Shown: positions 55,049 to 62,337 of the stretch, in pieces
How positions within the stretch are numbered: the first letter of the stretch is position 1
Layout: each line of letters starts with the position of its first letter
Assembly: GCF_024129355.1 (NCBI RefSeq)
Contig: NZ_JAMXXP010000007.1
Coordinates: 1 to 64,000, forward strand
Reading direction: 5' to 3'
Length of the DNA: 64,000 nt
Source: Acinetobacter lwoffii
GTDB lineage: Bacteria > Pseudomonadota > Gammaproteobacteria > Pseudomonadales > Moraxellaceae
Translations under genes and position numbers: made by a program
Notes under the pieces: generated by a model
Seen by the model: only the letters and a program-made list of their open reading frames with translations
Databases searched by the model: none
Told to the model about the DNA's origin: nothing

Positions 55049-55147
55049 ATTAAATCAGCTCAATTCATTACATGATGCAAGAATTTTATTTCTTTAAATC
55101 TGATTATTCGAGTTAGAATCTATCAATAAAAATGAAAGATTAAAGAT

Positions 55148-56038
55148 ATGAATGTTAATCAAGAACAGCTGCTGATGTTTAAAACCGTGATGGAAACCGG
55201 TTCTTTCTCTGCGGCTGCACGTCAACTGGGCAAAGTACCTTCAGCAGTCAGCATGGCCATTGCCAATCTGGAAATTGACCTGAATCTGGAACTGTTTCAG
55301 CGTATAGGTCGTGAACCGAAACCAACTGCACAAGCGCAGGTATTGTATGAAAAAACCCAGCAGCTACTGGTAGAAATGAACCAGTGGAAACAGCATGCTC
55401 AAGCCCTAAGTTCAGGCTTGGAATCTGAATTGAATATTGTGGTAGTTTCAGAATTGCTGCATACGCGCTGGACCGATTATATTGTGTTGCTAGAACAGGA
55501 ATTTCCTGCACTGCAAGTCAATGTATTCAGTGCACCTCAGGAAGATGCACATCGTATGCTGTTTGAAGGTTCAGCGCAGCTAGCCTTGATGTTTGAACGC
55601 GAACAACTGGAAACACGGGAACAGTTTGTGGAATTGAAACGTGAGGTACTGGTGGCTGTAGTCGCCAAACAGCATCCCCTAAGTCAGTTCGATCAAGTCA
55701 GTTATGAACAGATTTTGCAAAACAGGCAGATTGTGGTGGCCAGTCGGGATCGCACCATCAAGCCGGAACTACTCTTTTCACGAAATTACTGGCGCACCGA
55801 CAACCACCACTCGGCTTGCAGCATGATTCAGCAAGGACTGGGCTGGGGGGTTCTGCCACTCGAAATGCTGAATGAGCAGCCACATTTGCAAGATCAGTTA
55901 CAGGTTCTCAACCTGCTCGATTTCACCCCAAAGTTTGAATATTTTGTTGATCTGGTCTGGAGCAGAGAAACCCGATTAGGCACAGCTGCTCATTTTTTGA
56001 TTAATCACTTGCGCAAACAACGTAAAACCGGGCATTAA
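55148..56038 (+). CDS. aceR: LysR-family regulator of aceI
   Basis: 296-residue LysR protein with N-terminal winged helix (LLMFKTVMETGSFSAAARQL, KVPSAVSMAIANLE) and a two-lobe effector domain. Position and orientation are those of AceR, the chlorhexidine/diamine-responsive activator of aceI. The 99-base spacer between the two starts would contain its binding site; I see no obvious T-N11-A palindrome beyond AT-rich tracts. Confidence 0.88.
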   Translation: MNVNQEQLLMFKTVMETGSFSAAARQLGKVPSAVSMAIANLEIDLNLELFQRIGREPKPTAQAQVLYEKTQQLLVEMNQWKQHAQALSSGLESELNIVVVSELLHTRWTDYIVLLEQEFPALQVNVFSAPQEDAHRMLFEGSAQLALMFEREQLETREQFVELKREVLVAVVAKQHPLSQFDQVSYEQILQNRQIVVASRDRTIKPELLFSRNYWRTDNHHSACSMIQQGLGWGVLPLEMLNEQPHLQDQLQVLNLLDFTPKFEYFVDLVWSRETRLGTAAHFLINHLRKQRKTGH

Positions 56039-56127
56039 TCACAGAAATTCAACGACAGTCTACTTGGTAAACCGGCCATTTATGATATATAAGAAAGCAT
56101 AAGCAATAACCATAGAACTAGATCGTA

Positions 56128-57105
56128 ATGACATTAACTGCATTAAACCAATTAAAAAACTTGACGACCATTGTGGCAGACAGCAGTGATTTGAGTGCCA
56201 TTGAAAAATTTCGTCCGCTTGATGCAACCACCAATCCATCGCTGATTACTGCAGCAGCAAAACAACCTGAAAATCAGGCCTTGATTGAAGCTGCTTTTCA
56301 GCAAGCCCAGCAAGAAGGCTATGCAGATGACGCTCTGATTGAACGGACTATTGATATTTTAACGGTCAAATTTGGTGTAGAAATCTTAAAACTGATTGAA
56401 GGTCGTGTTTCAACGGAAGTCGATGCTTCGCTGTCCTTTAATACTGAAGCTACCATTGCCAAAGCCAAAGAGTTACTGGCACTTTATGCGCAATATGGAA
56501 TTGACTCAGACCGCATTCTGATCAAGATCGCGTCTACCTGGGAAGGCATTCAGGCAGCGAAAGCACTGGAAGAACAAGGCATTCATACCAATCTGACTTT
56601 ATTGTTTGGTCAGCATCAGGCCCATGCCTGTGCTGATGCCAAAGTAACATTAATCTCGCCTTTTGTCGGCCGTATTCTGGACTGGTACAAAAAAGCTGAA
56701 GGCGTTGAGTCTTACCCGATTGAAAAAGATCCGGGTGTACTTTCGGTTAAGCGTATTTATGAATTTTATAAAGCGCATGGTATTCAGACTGAAATCATGG
56801 GTGCCAGCTTCCGCAGTATTGATCAGGTTCTAGGCTTGAGCGGCTGTGACCTGCTCACGGTAGCACCAAACCTGCTGGCCGAACTGGAAAATGATCAGCG
56901 TGAAGTGCAGGCCCAACTCTCAGCCAAAGATATTAAAGTTCAAGGTGAACTCAGCCCAATCAGCCCTGCCGATTTTGAAGCACAACTGAAACAGGATCCG
57001 ATGGCCAGTGAATTATTGCAAGGCGGCATTGACGGTTTCATTAAAGCCCGTGAGCAACTGGCTGCTTTATTACGTGAAACTTTCCTGAGTACCACTGAAA
57101 TTTAA
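56128..57105 (+). CDS. tal: Transaldolase
   Basis: 325-residue TalB-type enzyme of the non-oxidative pentose-phosphate pathway: transfers dihydroxyacetone from sedoheptulose-7-P to glyceraldehyde-3-P. DATTNPSLI, ILIKIASTWEG with Schiff-base Lys133, NLTLLFGQHQAHACAD and MGASFRS are the expected motifs. Confidence 0.95.
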   Translation: MTLTALNQLKNLTTIVADSSDLSAIEKFRPLDATTNPSLITAAAKQPENQALIEAAFQQAQQEGYADDALIERTIDILTVKFGVEILKLIEGRVSTEVDASLSFNTEATIAKAKELLALYAQYGIDSDRILIKIASTWEGIQAAKALEEQGIHTNLTLLFGQHQAHACADAKVTLISPFVGRILDWYKKAEGVESYPIEKDPGVLSVKRIYEFYKAHGIQTEIMGASFRSIDQVLGLSGCDLLTVAPNLLAELENDQREVQAQLSAKDIKVQGELSPISPADFEAQLKQDPMASELLQGGIDGFIKAREQLAALLRETFLSTTEI

Positions 57106-57129
57106 AGAAAATTTAGCAAATTTCTCCAG

Positions 57130-57163
57130 GCCGATGTTGCTATAATGCCGCATCGGCTTTTTT
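57130..57163 (+). terminator. tal terminator
   Basis: GCCGATG (57130-57136) pairs with CATCGGC (57151-57157), followed by TTTTTT; 25 bases after tal. Its loop contains TGCTATAAT. Confidence 0.8.
57138..57146 (+). promoter_or_regulatory. Extended -10 promoter element inside the tal terminator loop
   Basis: TTGCTATAAT at 57137-57146 contains a perfect extended -10 (TGnTATAAT). Transcription would start near 57153, about 28 bases before the GTG at 57181. Confidence 0.45.
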
Positions 57164-57180
57164 GTTCATGCGAGTTTTTC

Positions 57181-57840
57181 GTGTTTGGTATCACAGATCT
57201 AACGACCTTTATCATTGGAACCACGTTGATTGTGTTACTGCCTGGGCCGAACTCCCTGTATGTCATGTCGATTGCTTCACGCTTTGGCATCAAAACAGGC
57301 TATATGGGCGCATTGGGGGTATATACAGGCGACCTGATCCTGATTATATGTACGGCATTGGGAGCAGCTTCTTTACTACATGCCTTCCCGGTACTGTTTA
57401 TTGCACTGAAAATTATCGGAGCGATCTATCTCAGTTACTTGGGTATCAAGCTAATCATTGCGGCCTACCAGACTTTCTTTCCGGAAAAGTCATCACAACG
57501 CGTCCAGATTAAAAAAACATCTTCCGATACTACTGAATCAATTCAGCCCTTTCGTACCGCACTTACGATTAGCATCTTAAATCCCAAAGCGATTCTGTTT
57601 TATCTGTCTTTTTTTGTGCAGTTTGTCGATCCTGCCTATCCTTATCCTGCCCTGACGTTCACGCTACTGGCTCTGATCCTGCAATTGATCAGTATGACCT
57701 ATCTGTCAATCCTGATTTTTTCTGGTGTAAAACTGGCGTCCTATTTCAATCAAAATTATAAAGTGACTGCCAGCTGTGTCGCGGCGGTCGGGATTCTATT
57801 TTGTGGTTTTGGCCTTAAACTGGCGACTTCAACTTTCTAG
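57181..57840 (+). CDS. LysE/LeuE-family amino-acid exporter
   Basis: 219-residue (from GTG 57181) membrane exporter with six helices, resembling E. coli LeuE: FIIGTTLIVLLPGPNSLYVM, GVYTGDLILIICTALGAASL, SILNPKAILFYLSFFVQFVD. Such proteins export leucine, homoserine lactones or related amino acids. The frame also opens at ATG 57145, but that codon lies in the tal terminator hairpin and adds non-membrane residues, so GTG 57181 (FGITDLTTF) is preferred. Confidence 0.85.
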   Translation: MFGITDLTTFIIGTTLIVLLPGPNSLYVMSIASRFGIKTGYMGALGVYTGDLILIICTALGAASLLHAFPVLFIALKIIGAIYLSYLGIKLIIAAYQTFFPEKSSQRVQIKKTSSDTTESIQPFRTALTISILNPKAILFYLSFFVQFVDPAYPYPALTFTLLALILQLISMTYLSILIFSGVKLASYFNQNYKVTASCVAAVGILFCGFGLKLATSTF

Positions 57841-57946
57841 TATTGACCGGCTTCAAGCCACCAGACCTCTGGATAAAATTGTTAAAAACATTGTGTTGAT
57901 ACGTGAAAAGCGTATGATTTAAACGCATTTAAAAATAGTGTCATGG

Positions 57947-59125
57947 ATGATGCCAAAACTTTTACAAGATCTCTCCTTTCCTGCCATCATGGCCGGTTTT
58001 ATTACCTGCATGATTGGTATCAGTGTTTCCGCCGTACTGGTCATTGAAGCTGCGCAAAGCCTGGGTGCCAATGCCGCGCAAATCAGCTCCTGGTTGTGGG
58101 CACTGGGTATCGGCATTGGAGTTTCCGGGTTTCTGCTTTCTTGGAAATATCGCTATCCGATTTCAACCGCCTGGTCGACTGCCGGTCTGGCGCTGGTCAT
58201 TGCTTCTGCCGGTCATTATAGTCTGGGGGAAGCAATTGGCGCTTTTCTGATTTCTGGCATTCTGATCGCTTGTCTAGGATTTTTTGGAATTTTCGAGCGA
58301 ATTTTCCAGTTTATTCCACAAAGTTTGACCAGTGCCATGCTGGCAGGTGTCTTGCTGAAATTTGGTATCTCGGTCTTTGGCAGTCTGCAACAGTCTTGGG
58401 AATTTGTGCTTTGTGTACTGGCGATTTATCTGGTTTCTAAAAAATTGAGTACGCGCTATAGCATCGTGATTACCGTGTTAATGGCTATTGCTCTCTGTCC
58501 TTTCTTTATTAATTTCACTATTCCTGCACTGAACTGGAGTATTGCCCAGCCGGTATGGATTACACCTGAATTTAGTCTGCAGGCTGTTTTAGGATTAGCC
58601 TTACCTTTAATGGTGATTAATCTGGCATCGCAATACCTGCCTGGCTTGGCCGTCATCAAAAGTTATGGTTGTCCGCCGAAAGTAAATTCTATTCTAGGCT
58701 GGACGGGTATTACACAGACGATGCTGGCGCCCTTTGGCTGTTTTAGTGTCAATCTTGCCGCAATCAGTGCGGCGGTCAGCCTGGATGTCCAAGCGCATCC
58801 TGATCCGGCCAAACGTTATATTGCCGGTATGAGCTGCGGCCTGTTTTATATCCTGATGGGTTTTTTTGCTGCGACCTTGACCAGTGTACTAATGGCTTTT
58901 CCGGGGATTCTGATTACAGTATTGGCAGGCATTGCCCTGTTTGGCACCATTGGCCACAATATCGCGCTGGCTTTTCAGGACAGTCATGACCGTGAAGCAG
59001 CACTGATGACATTCCTGTTTAGCGCCTCTAATATCCAGTTTTTTGGTATTGGCTCCGCTTTTTGGGGACTGCTACTTGGTCTGATAGTTTATTTAATGTT
59101 TAAGCTTAAACCGCAAGTGGCATAA
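57947..59125 (+). CDS. Benzoate/H+ symporter BenE-type transporter
   Basis: 392 residues, about eleven to twelve helices, matching the BenE family: FPAIMAGFITCMIGISVSA at the N-terminus, IGIGVSGFLLSWKYRYPIS, WSTAGLAL and LASQYLPGLAVIKSYG. It is not in an aromatic degradation cluster here, so the substrate may be another aromatic acid or a purine-like compound. GTG 57938 is also possible as start; ATG 57947 or 57950 is preferred. Confidence 0.85.
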   Translation: MMPKLLQDLSFPAIMAGFITCMIGISVSAVLVIEAAQSLGANAAQISSWLWALGIGIGVSGFLLSWKYRYPISTAWSTAGLALVIASAGHYSLGEAIGAFLISGILIACLGFFGIFERIFQFIPQSLTSAMLAGVLLKFGISVFGSLQQSWEFVLCVLAIYLVSKKLSTRYSIVITVLMAIALCPFFINFTIPALNWSIAQPVWITPEFSLQAVLGLALPLMVINLASQYLPGLAVIKSYGCPPKVNSILGWTGITQTMLAPFGCFSVNLAAISAAVSLDVQAHPDPAKRYIAGMSCGLFYILMGFFAATLTSVLMAFPGILITVLAGIALFGTIGHNIALAFQDSHDREAALMTFLFSASNIQFFGIGSAFWGLLLGLIVYLMFKLKPQVA

Positions 59126-59141
59126 GCTTATTGTAGAAATG

Positions 59142-59166
59142 AGGCAGCTACCTTGTCTGCCTTTTT
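59142..59166. terminator. Terminator between benE-like and SMR genes
   Basis: AGGCAG (59142-59147) pairs with CTGCCT (59157-59162), then TTTTT on the plus strand. Convergent genes flank it. Confidence 0.65.
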
Positions 59167-59509
59167 AATGCCCTGCAGTCTGGGAAAACAGGTTAATCAC
59201 CACCACACCGGAAATGATAAGTGCAATCCCGATAAAAGCGGGCAAATCTAGCGCCTGCTTAAAGATCACATAGCCTGCGATTGCCGTAAGAACGATGCCT
59301 ACTCCCGCCCAGATTGCATATGCAATGCCTAAGGGGATTACTTTAATCACCTGAGACAGCAAATAAAACGCAATACAGAATAAAACGACTACTGCCAGAG
59401 ATGGCCATAATCGGGTAAAGCCTTCAGACTTCACCAGAAATGTTGATCCAGTCACTTCGGCAATAATAGCCAATGCCAACAATAAATATGCCCATGACAC
59501 AGGATTCAT
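59165..59509 (-). CDS. SMR multidrug efflux protein (EmrE/AbeS-like)
   Basis: 114-residue four-helix dimeric antiporter. The essential membrane Glu is Glu18 (ALAIIAEVTGS), followed by the family's KSEGFTRLWPS, FYLLSQVIKVIPLGIAYAIW and GYVIFKQALDLPAFIG. It exports quaternary ammonium compounds or similar cations by proton exchange. Not in a sugE-type tandem, so probably a homodimer. Confidence 0.92.
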   Translation of the reverse strand: MNPVSWAYLLLALAIIAEVTGSTFLVKSEGFTRLWPSLAVVVLFCIAFYLLSQVIKVIPLGIAYAIWAGVGIVLTAIAGYVIFKQALDLPAFIGIALIISGVVVINLFSQTAGH

Positions 59510-59599
59510 TTTTTAAACTCCAAACTATTTTTCAATGATTGCTGTCGGGACGATCTGACACGATCAATCTTGAGAGATTCATTTTGCACAGTTTTCTCT

Positions 59600-60586
59600 T
59601 CACGGGGAAAGCTGATGTAAAAAATCCAGGGTTTTGACAAAAGTTTGCTGACTTTCCTTTTTGCCCATAAAAAACTGATATTCATGAATGAGCCAGGCCT
59701 TAGACTCTGGATAAAATATTTCAGTCACAGGAATCTGCTGTTCCTTCAAAGCTTTTACAAATGGTAGCGACTGAGTATCGGTCAGGAAGTCCTTATTCCC
59801 GCCACTGATGAACACGGGCGGATAAGACGGCGTAATATACTGAATCGGAGAAATCTGCTTTAAAAACTCGGCATCATATTTACGATCGCCGGTATAAGCC
59901 TGAATCAGGTTAAAGACACCCCATTCAATAATTTTCATTTCTTCAGGCGCTGTGCTGGCAAATGCTTCCAAGTCATAAATTCCACAATGCAAGATTAAAC
60001 CTTTAAGCTGCGCGGGTTGCAGATGAGGCTGAATACCGGATTGGTTGGCAAATACAGGATTGGTCAAAAGCGCGGCGTAATGGCTAGCTATATTCGCCCC
60101 GGCAGAATCTCCGGCCAGATATAAGTTCTGGGCATCAATTTGGTAGGTGTCTGCATAGGTATCTAGAAATTCAAGTGCCTGATTGATCTGGTGTAACTGG
60201 CTTGGATAGGTCACTTGTGGCGCAAACTGATATTGCACGGATACCACGTTATAGCCCTGTGCCGCCAGCAGCTTGAAATAACCCCGTGCATGTTCTTTAG
60301 AACCTGAAATCCAGCCGCCGCCATGAATCCAGACAATGGTCGGTCGTGGGCCAATACTGGCAATATTCTGCGGCTGATACAGATCCAGAGATAATTTCTG
60401 CTGCGGCGCATAGGTAATATTTTGCTGGACGATAACCGCACCAGGCGCATAACGATCCATCACTTTTTGCTGCAAGCCTGTGGTCAGGTTAAAAGCACCG
60501 GCAATGACTTTACTGTTCTGTGCGGTCTGACAGCCGGAAAGAATAACTGAACTTATGAGCAAAAGATGAATGGCAAAAAACCTCAA
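59600..60586 (-). CDS. Alpha/beta-hydrolase lipoprotein, carboxylesterase/HSL type
   Basis: 328 residues. Signal peptide with lipobox LSGC (Cys19); oxyanion hole HGGGW (88-92), nucleophile Ser161 in AGDSAGAN, acid in ISGGNKDFLTD and His in WLIHEYQF. The HGGGW/GDSAG pair places it with hormone-sensitive-lipase/arylacetamide-deacetylase-type esterases; unusually it is membrane-tethered. Periplasmic or outer-membrane location inferred from the lipobox. Confidence 0.88.
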   Translation of the reverse strand: MRFFAIHLLLISSVILSGCQTAQNSKVIAGAFNLTTGLQQKVMDRYAPGAVIVQQNITYAPQQKLSLDLYQPQNIASIGPRPTIVWIHGGGWISGSKEHARGYFKLLAAQGYNVVSVQYQFAPQVTYPSQLHQINQALEFLDTYADTYQIDAQNLYLAGDSAGANIASHYAALLTNPVFANQSGIQPHLQPAQLKGLILHCGIYDLEAFASTAPEEMKIIEWGVFNLIQAYTGDRKYDAEFLKQISPIQYITPSYPPVFISGGNKDFLTDTQSLPFVKALKEQQIPVTEIFYPESKAWLIHEYQFFMGKKESQQTFVKTLDFLHQLSP

Positions 60587-60852
60587 AACAGTCCCCTATA
60601 CATGATCTAAAAACAGGCTACGGCAGTTTAAACTATCCTGCTGCAAACAAGGACTATTCATGCTCTTATTTTTGATCACTAAAACTGCAATTCCGAGTTT
60701 TTTACTCTGTTTTTTTCATCACTTTTACATGAAAAATATTTGTAATTTAATGAGTTTTTTCAATTTTACCGCTTTTTTGCAATTGCACCCGCCACAGCAC
60801 TGTGCTATCAATAAACCAAGCCTAAAAATCAGACAACCTGCGGAGAAAAGCC

Positions 60853-61296
60853 ATGGTCTATCAACATATTTTAGTCCCAGTGGACGGTTCAGAAATTTCC
60901 TTTTCTGCAGTACGACATGCTGCCAAAATTGCCAAGGCATTTGGTAGTCAGCTTTCCCTGATCAGCCTGATCGCAGAAGATCCTTTTACCGAGGCTGATT
61001 TCTATTACAGCTCCTCTATCATGAAGGAATATTTTATCGAGGCACATGCCAATGCCAAAAAGGCCTTGAAAGAAGCCACTGCCATCGCAGCCGGTGAAGG
61101 TATTGAAGCGCAATCCCGCATTGTGACAGGTTTAGTCAATGCAGAACATATTGCTGAAACCGCGGGTGAGGTGAAAGCCGACCTGATCGTCATGGGTTCT
61201 CATGGCCGTAAAGGCTTCCAGAAAATGATTCTGGGCAGCTTTGCACAAGATGTATTGGGTGCGAGTGAAATTCCCGTACTGATCGTGAAAAAATAA
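60853..61296 (+). CDS. Universal stress protein A family (copy 1)
   Basis: 147-residue UspA protein: HILVPVDGSEISFSAVRHA at the N-terminus and ATP-binding VMGSHGRKGFQKMILGS (G-2x-G-9x-G-S type) at the C-terminus. The middle segment DPFTEADFYYSSSIMKEYF is typical of Acinetobacter/Pseudomonas UspA of this branch. GGAG 7 bases upstream. Binds ATP or AMP under stress; partner unknown. Confidence 0.93.
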   Translation: MVYQHILVPVDGSEISFSAVRHAAKIAKAFGSQLSLISLIAEDPFTEADFYYSSSIMKEYFIEAHANAKKALKEATAIAAGEGIEAQSRIVTGLVNAEHIAETAGEVKADLIVMGSHGRKGFQKMILGSFAQDVLGASEIPVLIVKK

Positions 61297-61304
61297 TCCT
61301 GATG

Positions 61305-61327
61305 CTGCGCATCTTCAAGATGCGCAG
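61305..61327. repeat. Near-perfect inverted repeat after uspA copy 1
   Basis: CTGCGCATCTT and AAGATGCGCAG, 11 bp with a single central base. The T tract after it is broken (TACTTGCTACTTTT), so it may be a poor terminator, an mRNA stabilising hairpin or a protein-binding palindrome. Confidence 0.55.
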
Positions 61328-61432
61328 TACTTGCTACTTTTACATTTGGAAGTCTAACAAAACATGCTGTGGAGATTTACTCGCTTAAACCACACTCCCC
61401 CTTTACTGCAATAATAAATATGAGGAAGCACC

Positions 61433-61879
61433 ATGAATAACTATGATCATCTTCTCGTAGCACTCGATGAGTCCTCGATTTCCTATGCTGCCGCAGATCA
61501 TGCCCTGGAACTGGCCAAAGTATTTCATAGCCATGTCACTTTACTCAGTGTGATTGCGGTGGATCCCTTTAAGGGCGTAGATTTTTACAAAGTTGCTCCT
61601 GCAGTCACAGACTATTTTATGCATGCAGAACAAAATGCGCTGGATCGTTTAAATGAACTGAAACTGAACTTTGTTCGTGATGGCATCCAGGTGACGACAA
61701 AAATCCTGCATGGCATGGCGCCGTCAGAAGGCATTATGCAGGCTGCAAATGAATCCCCGACCGATATGATCATTATGGGTTCACATGGTCGTAAGGGTCT
61801 GCAAAAACTGATGCTGGGCAGTGTCGCTCAGAATGTTCTGGCACTTTCCTCTATTCCAGTCCTCATCGTCAGACAATAA
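61433..61879 (+). CDS. Universal stress protein A family (copy 2)
   Basis: 148-residue paralogue of copy 1: HLLVALDESSISYAAADHA, DPFKGVDFYKVAPAVTDYF and IMGSHGRKGLQKLMLGS. The two copies share length, central DPF..DFY segment and ATP motif, so they are a tandem duplicate, each with its own RBS (GAGG about 8 bases upstream of ATG 61433). Confidence 0.93.
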   Translation: MNNYDHLLVALDESSISYAAADHALELAKVFHSHVTLLSVIAVDPFKGVDFYKVAPAVTDYFMHAEQNALDRLNELKLNFVRDGIQVTTKILHGMAPSEGIMQAANESPTDMIIMGSHGRKGLQKLMLGSVAQNVLALSSIPVLIVRQ

Positions 61880-61890
61880 GATGCTTGATC

Positions 61891-61914
61891 AAAGCCTGTA
61901 TGATGCAGGCTTTT
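61891..61914 (+). terminator. Terminator of uspA copy 2
   Basis: AAAGCCTG/CAGGCTTT with 7-base loop and TTTT. It overlaps by a base or two the stop codon of the convergent small gene. Confidence 0.8.
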
Positions 61915-62122
61915 AGCGAAGTTTTTGATTTAACTCACTTAAGAATATTTCAGCATCAAGCTGGCTTTGAAATACTTTTTTGTATTCTCCGACCTGCTGA
62001 ATGGAATGCGGCGTATATTGAATGGAGATTTCAAGTAAGCCATTTTCAGGATTCTTGCTGACATGTACGGCAATAATATGCTGGCTATTTAAATAAAAAC
62101 CATCTTCAATTTTCACTAACAT
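61913..62122 (-). CDS. Hypothetical protein, 69 residues
   Basis: Small, soluble, beta-rich then helical: MLVKIEDGFYLNSQHIIAVH, a strand ISIQYTPH, and a C-terminal helix QLDAEIFLSELNQKL. GAGG lies about 9 bases before the ATG (CTAGAGGTTGTCC). The layout (residues binding strand, edge hairpin, amphipathic helix) resembles small proteins of unknown function found in Acinetobacter; no function is assigned. Confidence 0.65.
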   Translation of the reverse strand: MLVKIEDGFYLNSQHIIAVHVSKNPENGLLEISIQYTPHSIQQVGEYKKVFQSQLDAEIFLSELNQKLR

Positions 62123-62297
62123 ATCTTGGACAACCTCTAGTAAGCGAATCTGTAGATCCCTTTACCTAGCTTACAGCTTAATAAACAAATACTCTTTTCC
62201 GTATAATCATACTGTAACACCCTTTAGTACTTACCTAAGCCTTTAGAGAAATTCAACTGTATTTAAAGCCAGCGTTTGAAATAAACAGGAAATAAAA

Positions 62298-62320
62298 AAC
62301 CGGATCAGGTCGATCCGGTT
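62298..62320 (-). terminator. Terminator of pepN
   Basis: AACCGGATC/GATCCGGTT, 9-bp perfect stem with 5-base loop, minus-strand T tract (AATAAAAAAC on the plus strand). Confidence 0.85.
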
Positions 62321-62337
62321 ATTTATGAATATTGATG

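Noticed and set aside
57145-57180. Upstream ATG for the LeuE-like exporter
   Set aside because: It is part of the TATAATG sequence in the tal terminator hairpin, and the added residues are unlike the family.
60660-60947. 95-codon plus-strand frame upstream of and into uspA copy 1
   Set aside because: It overlaps uspA in another frame, lacks an RBS and has low-complexity Phe/Leu/Cys composition of AT-rich spacer DNA.
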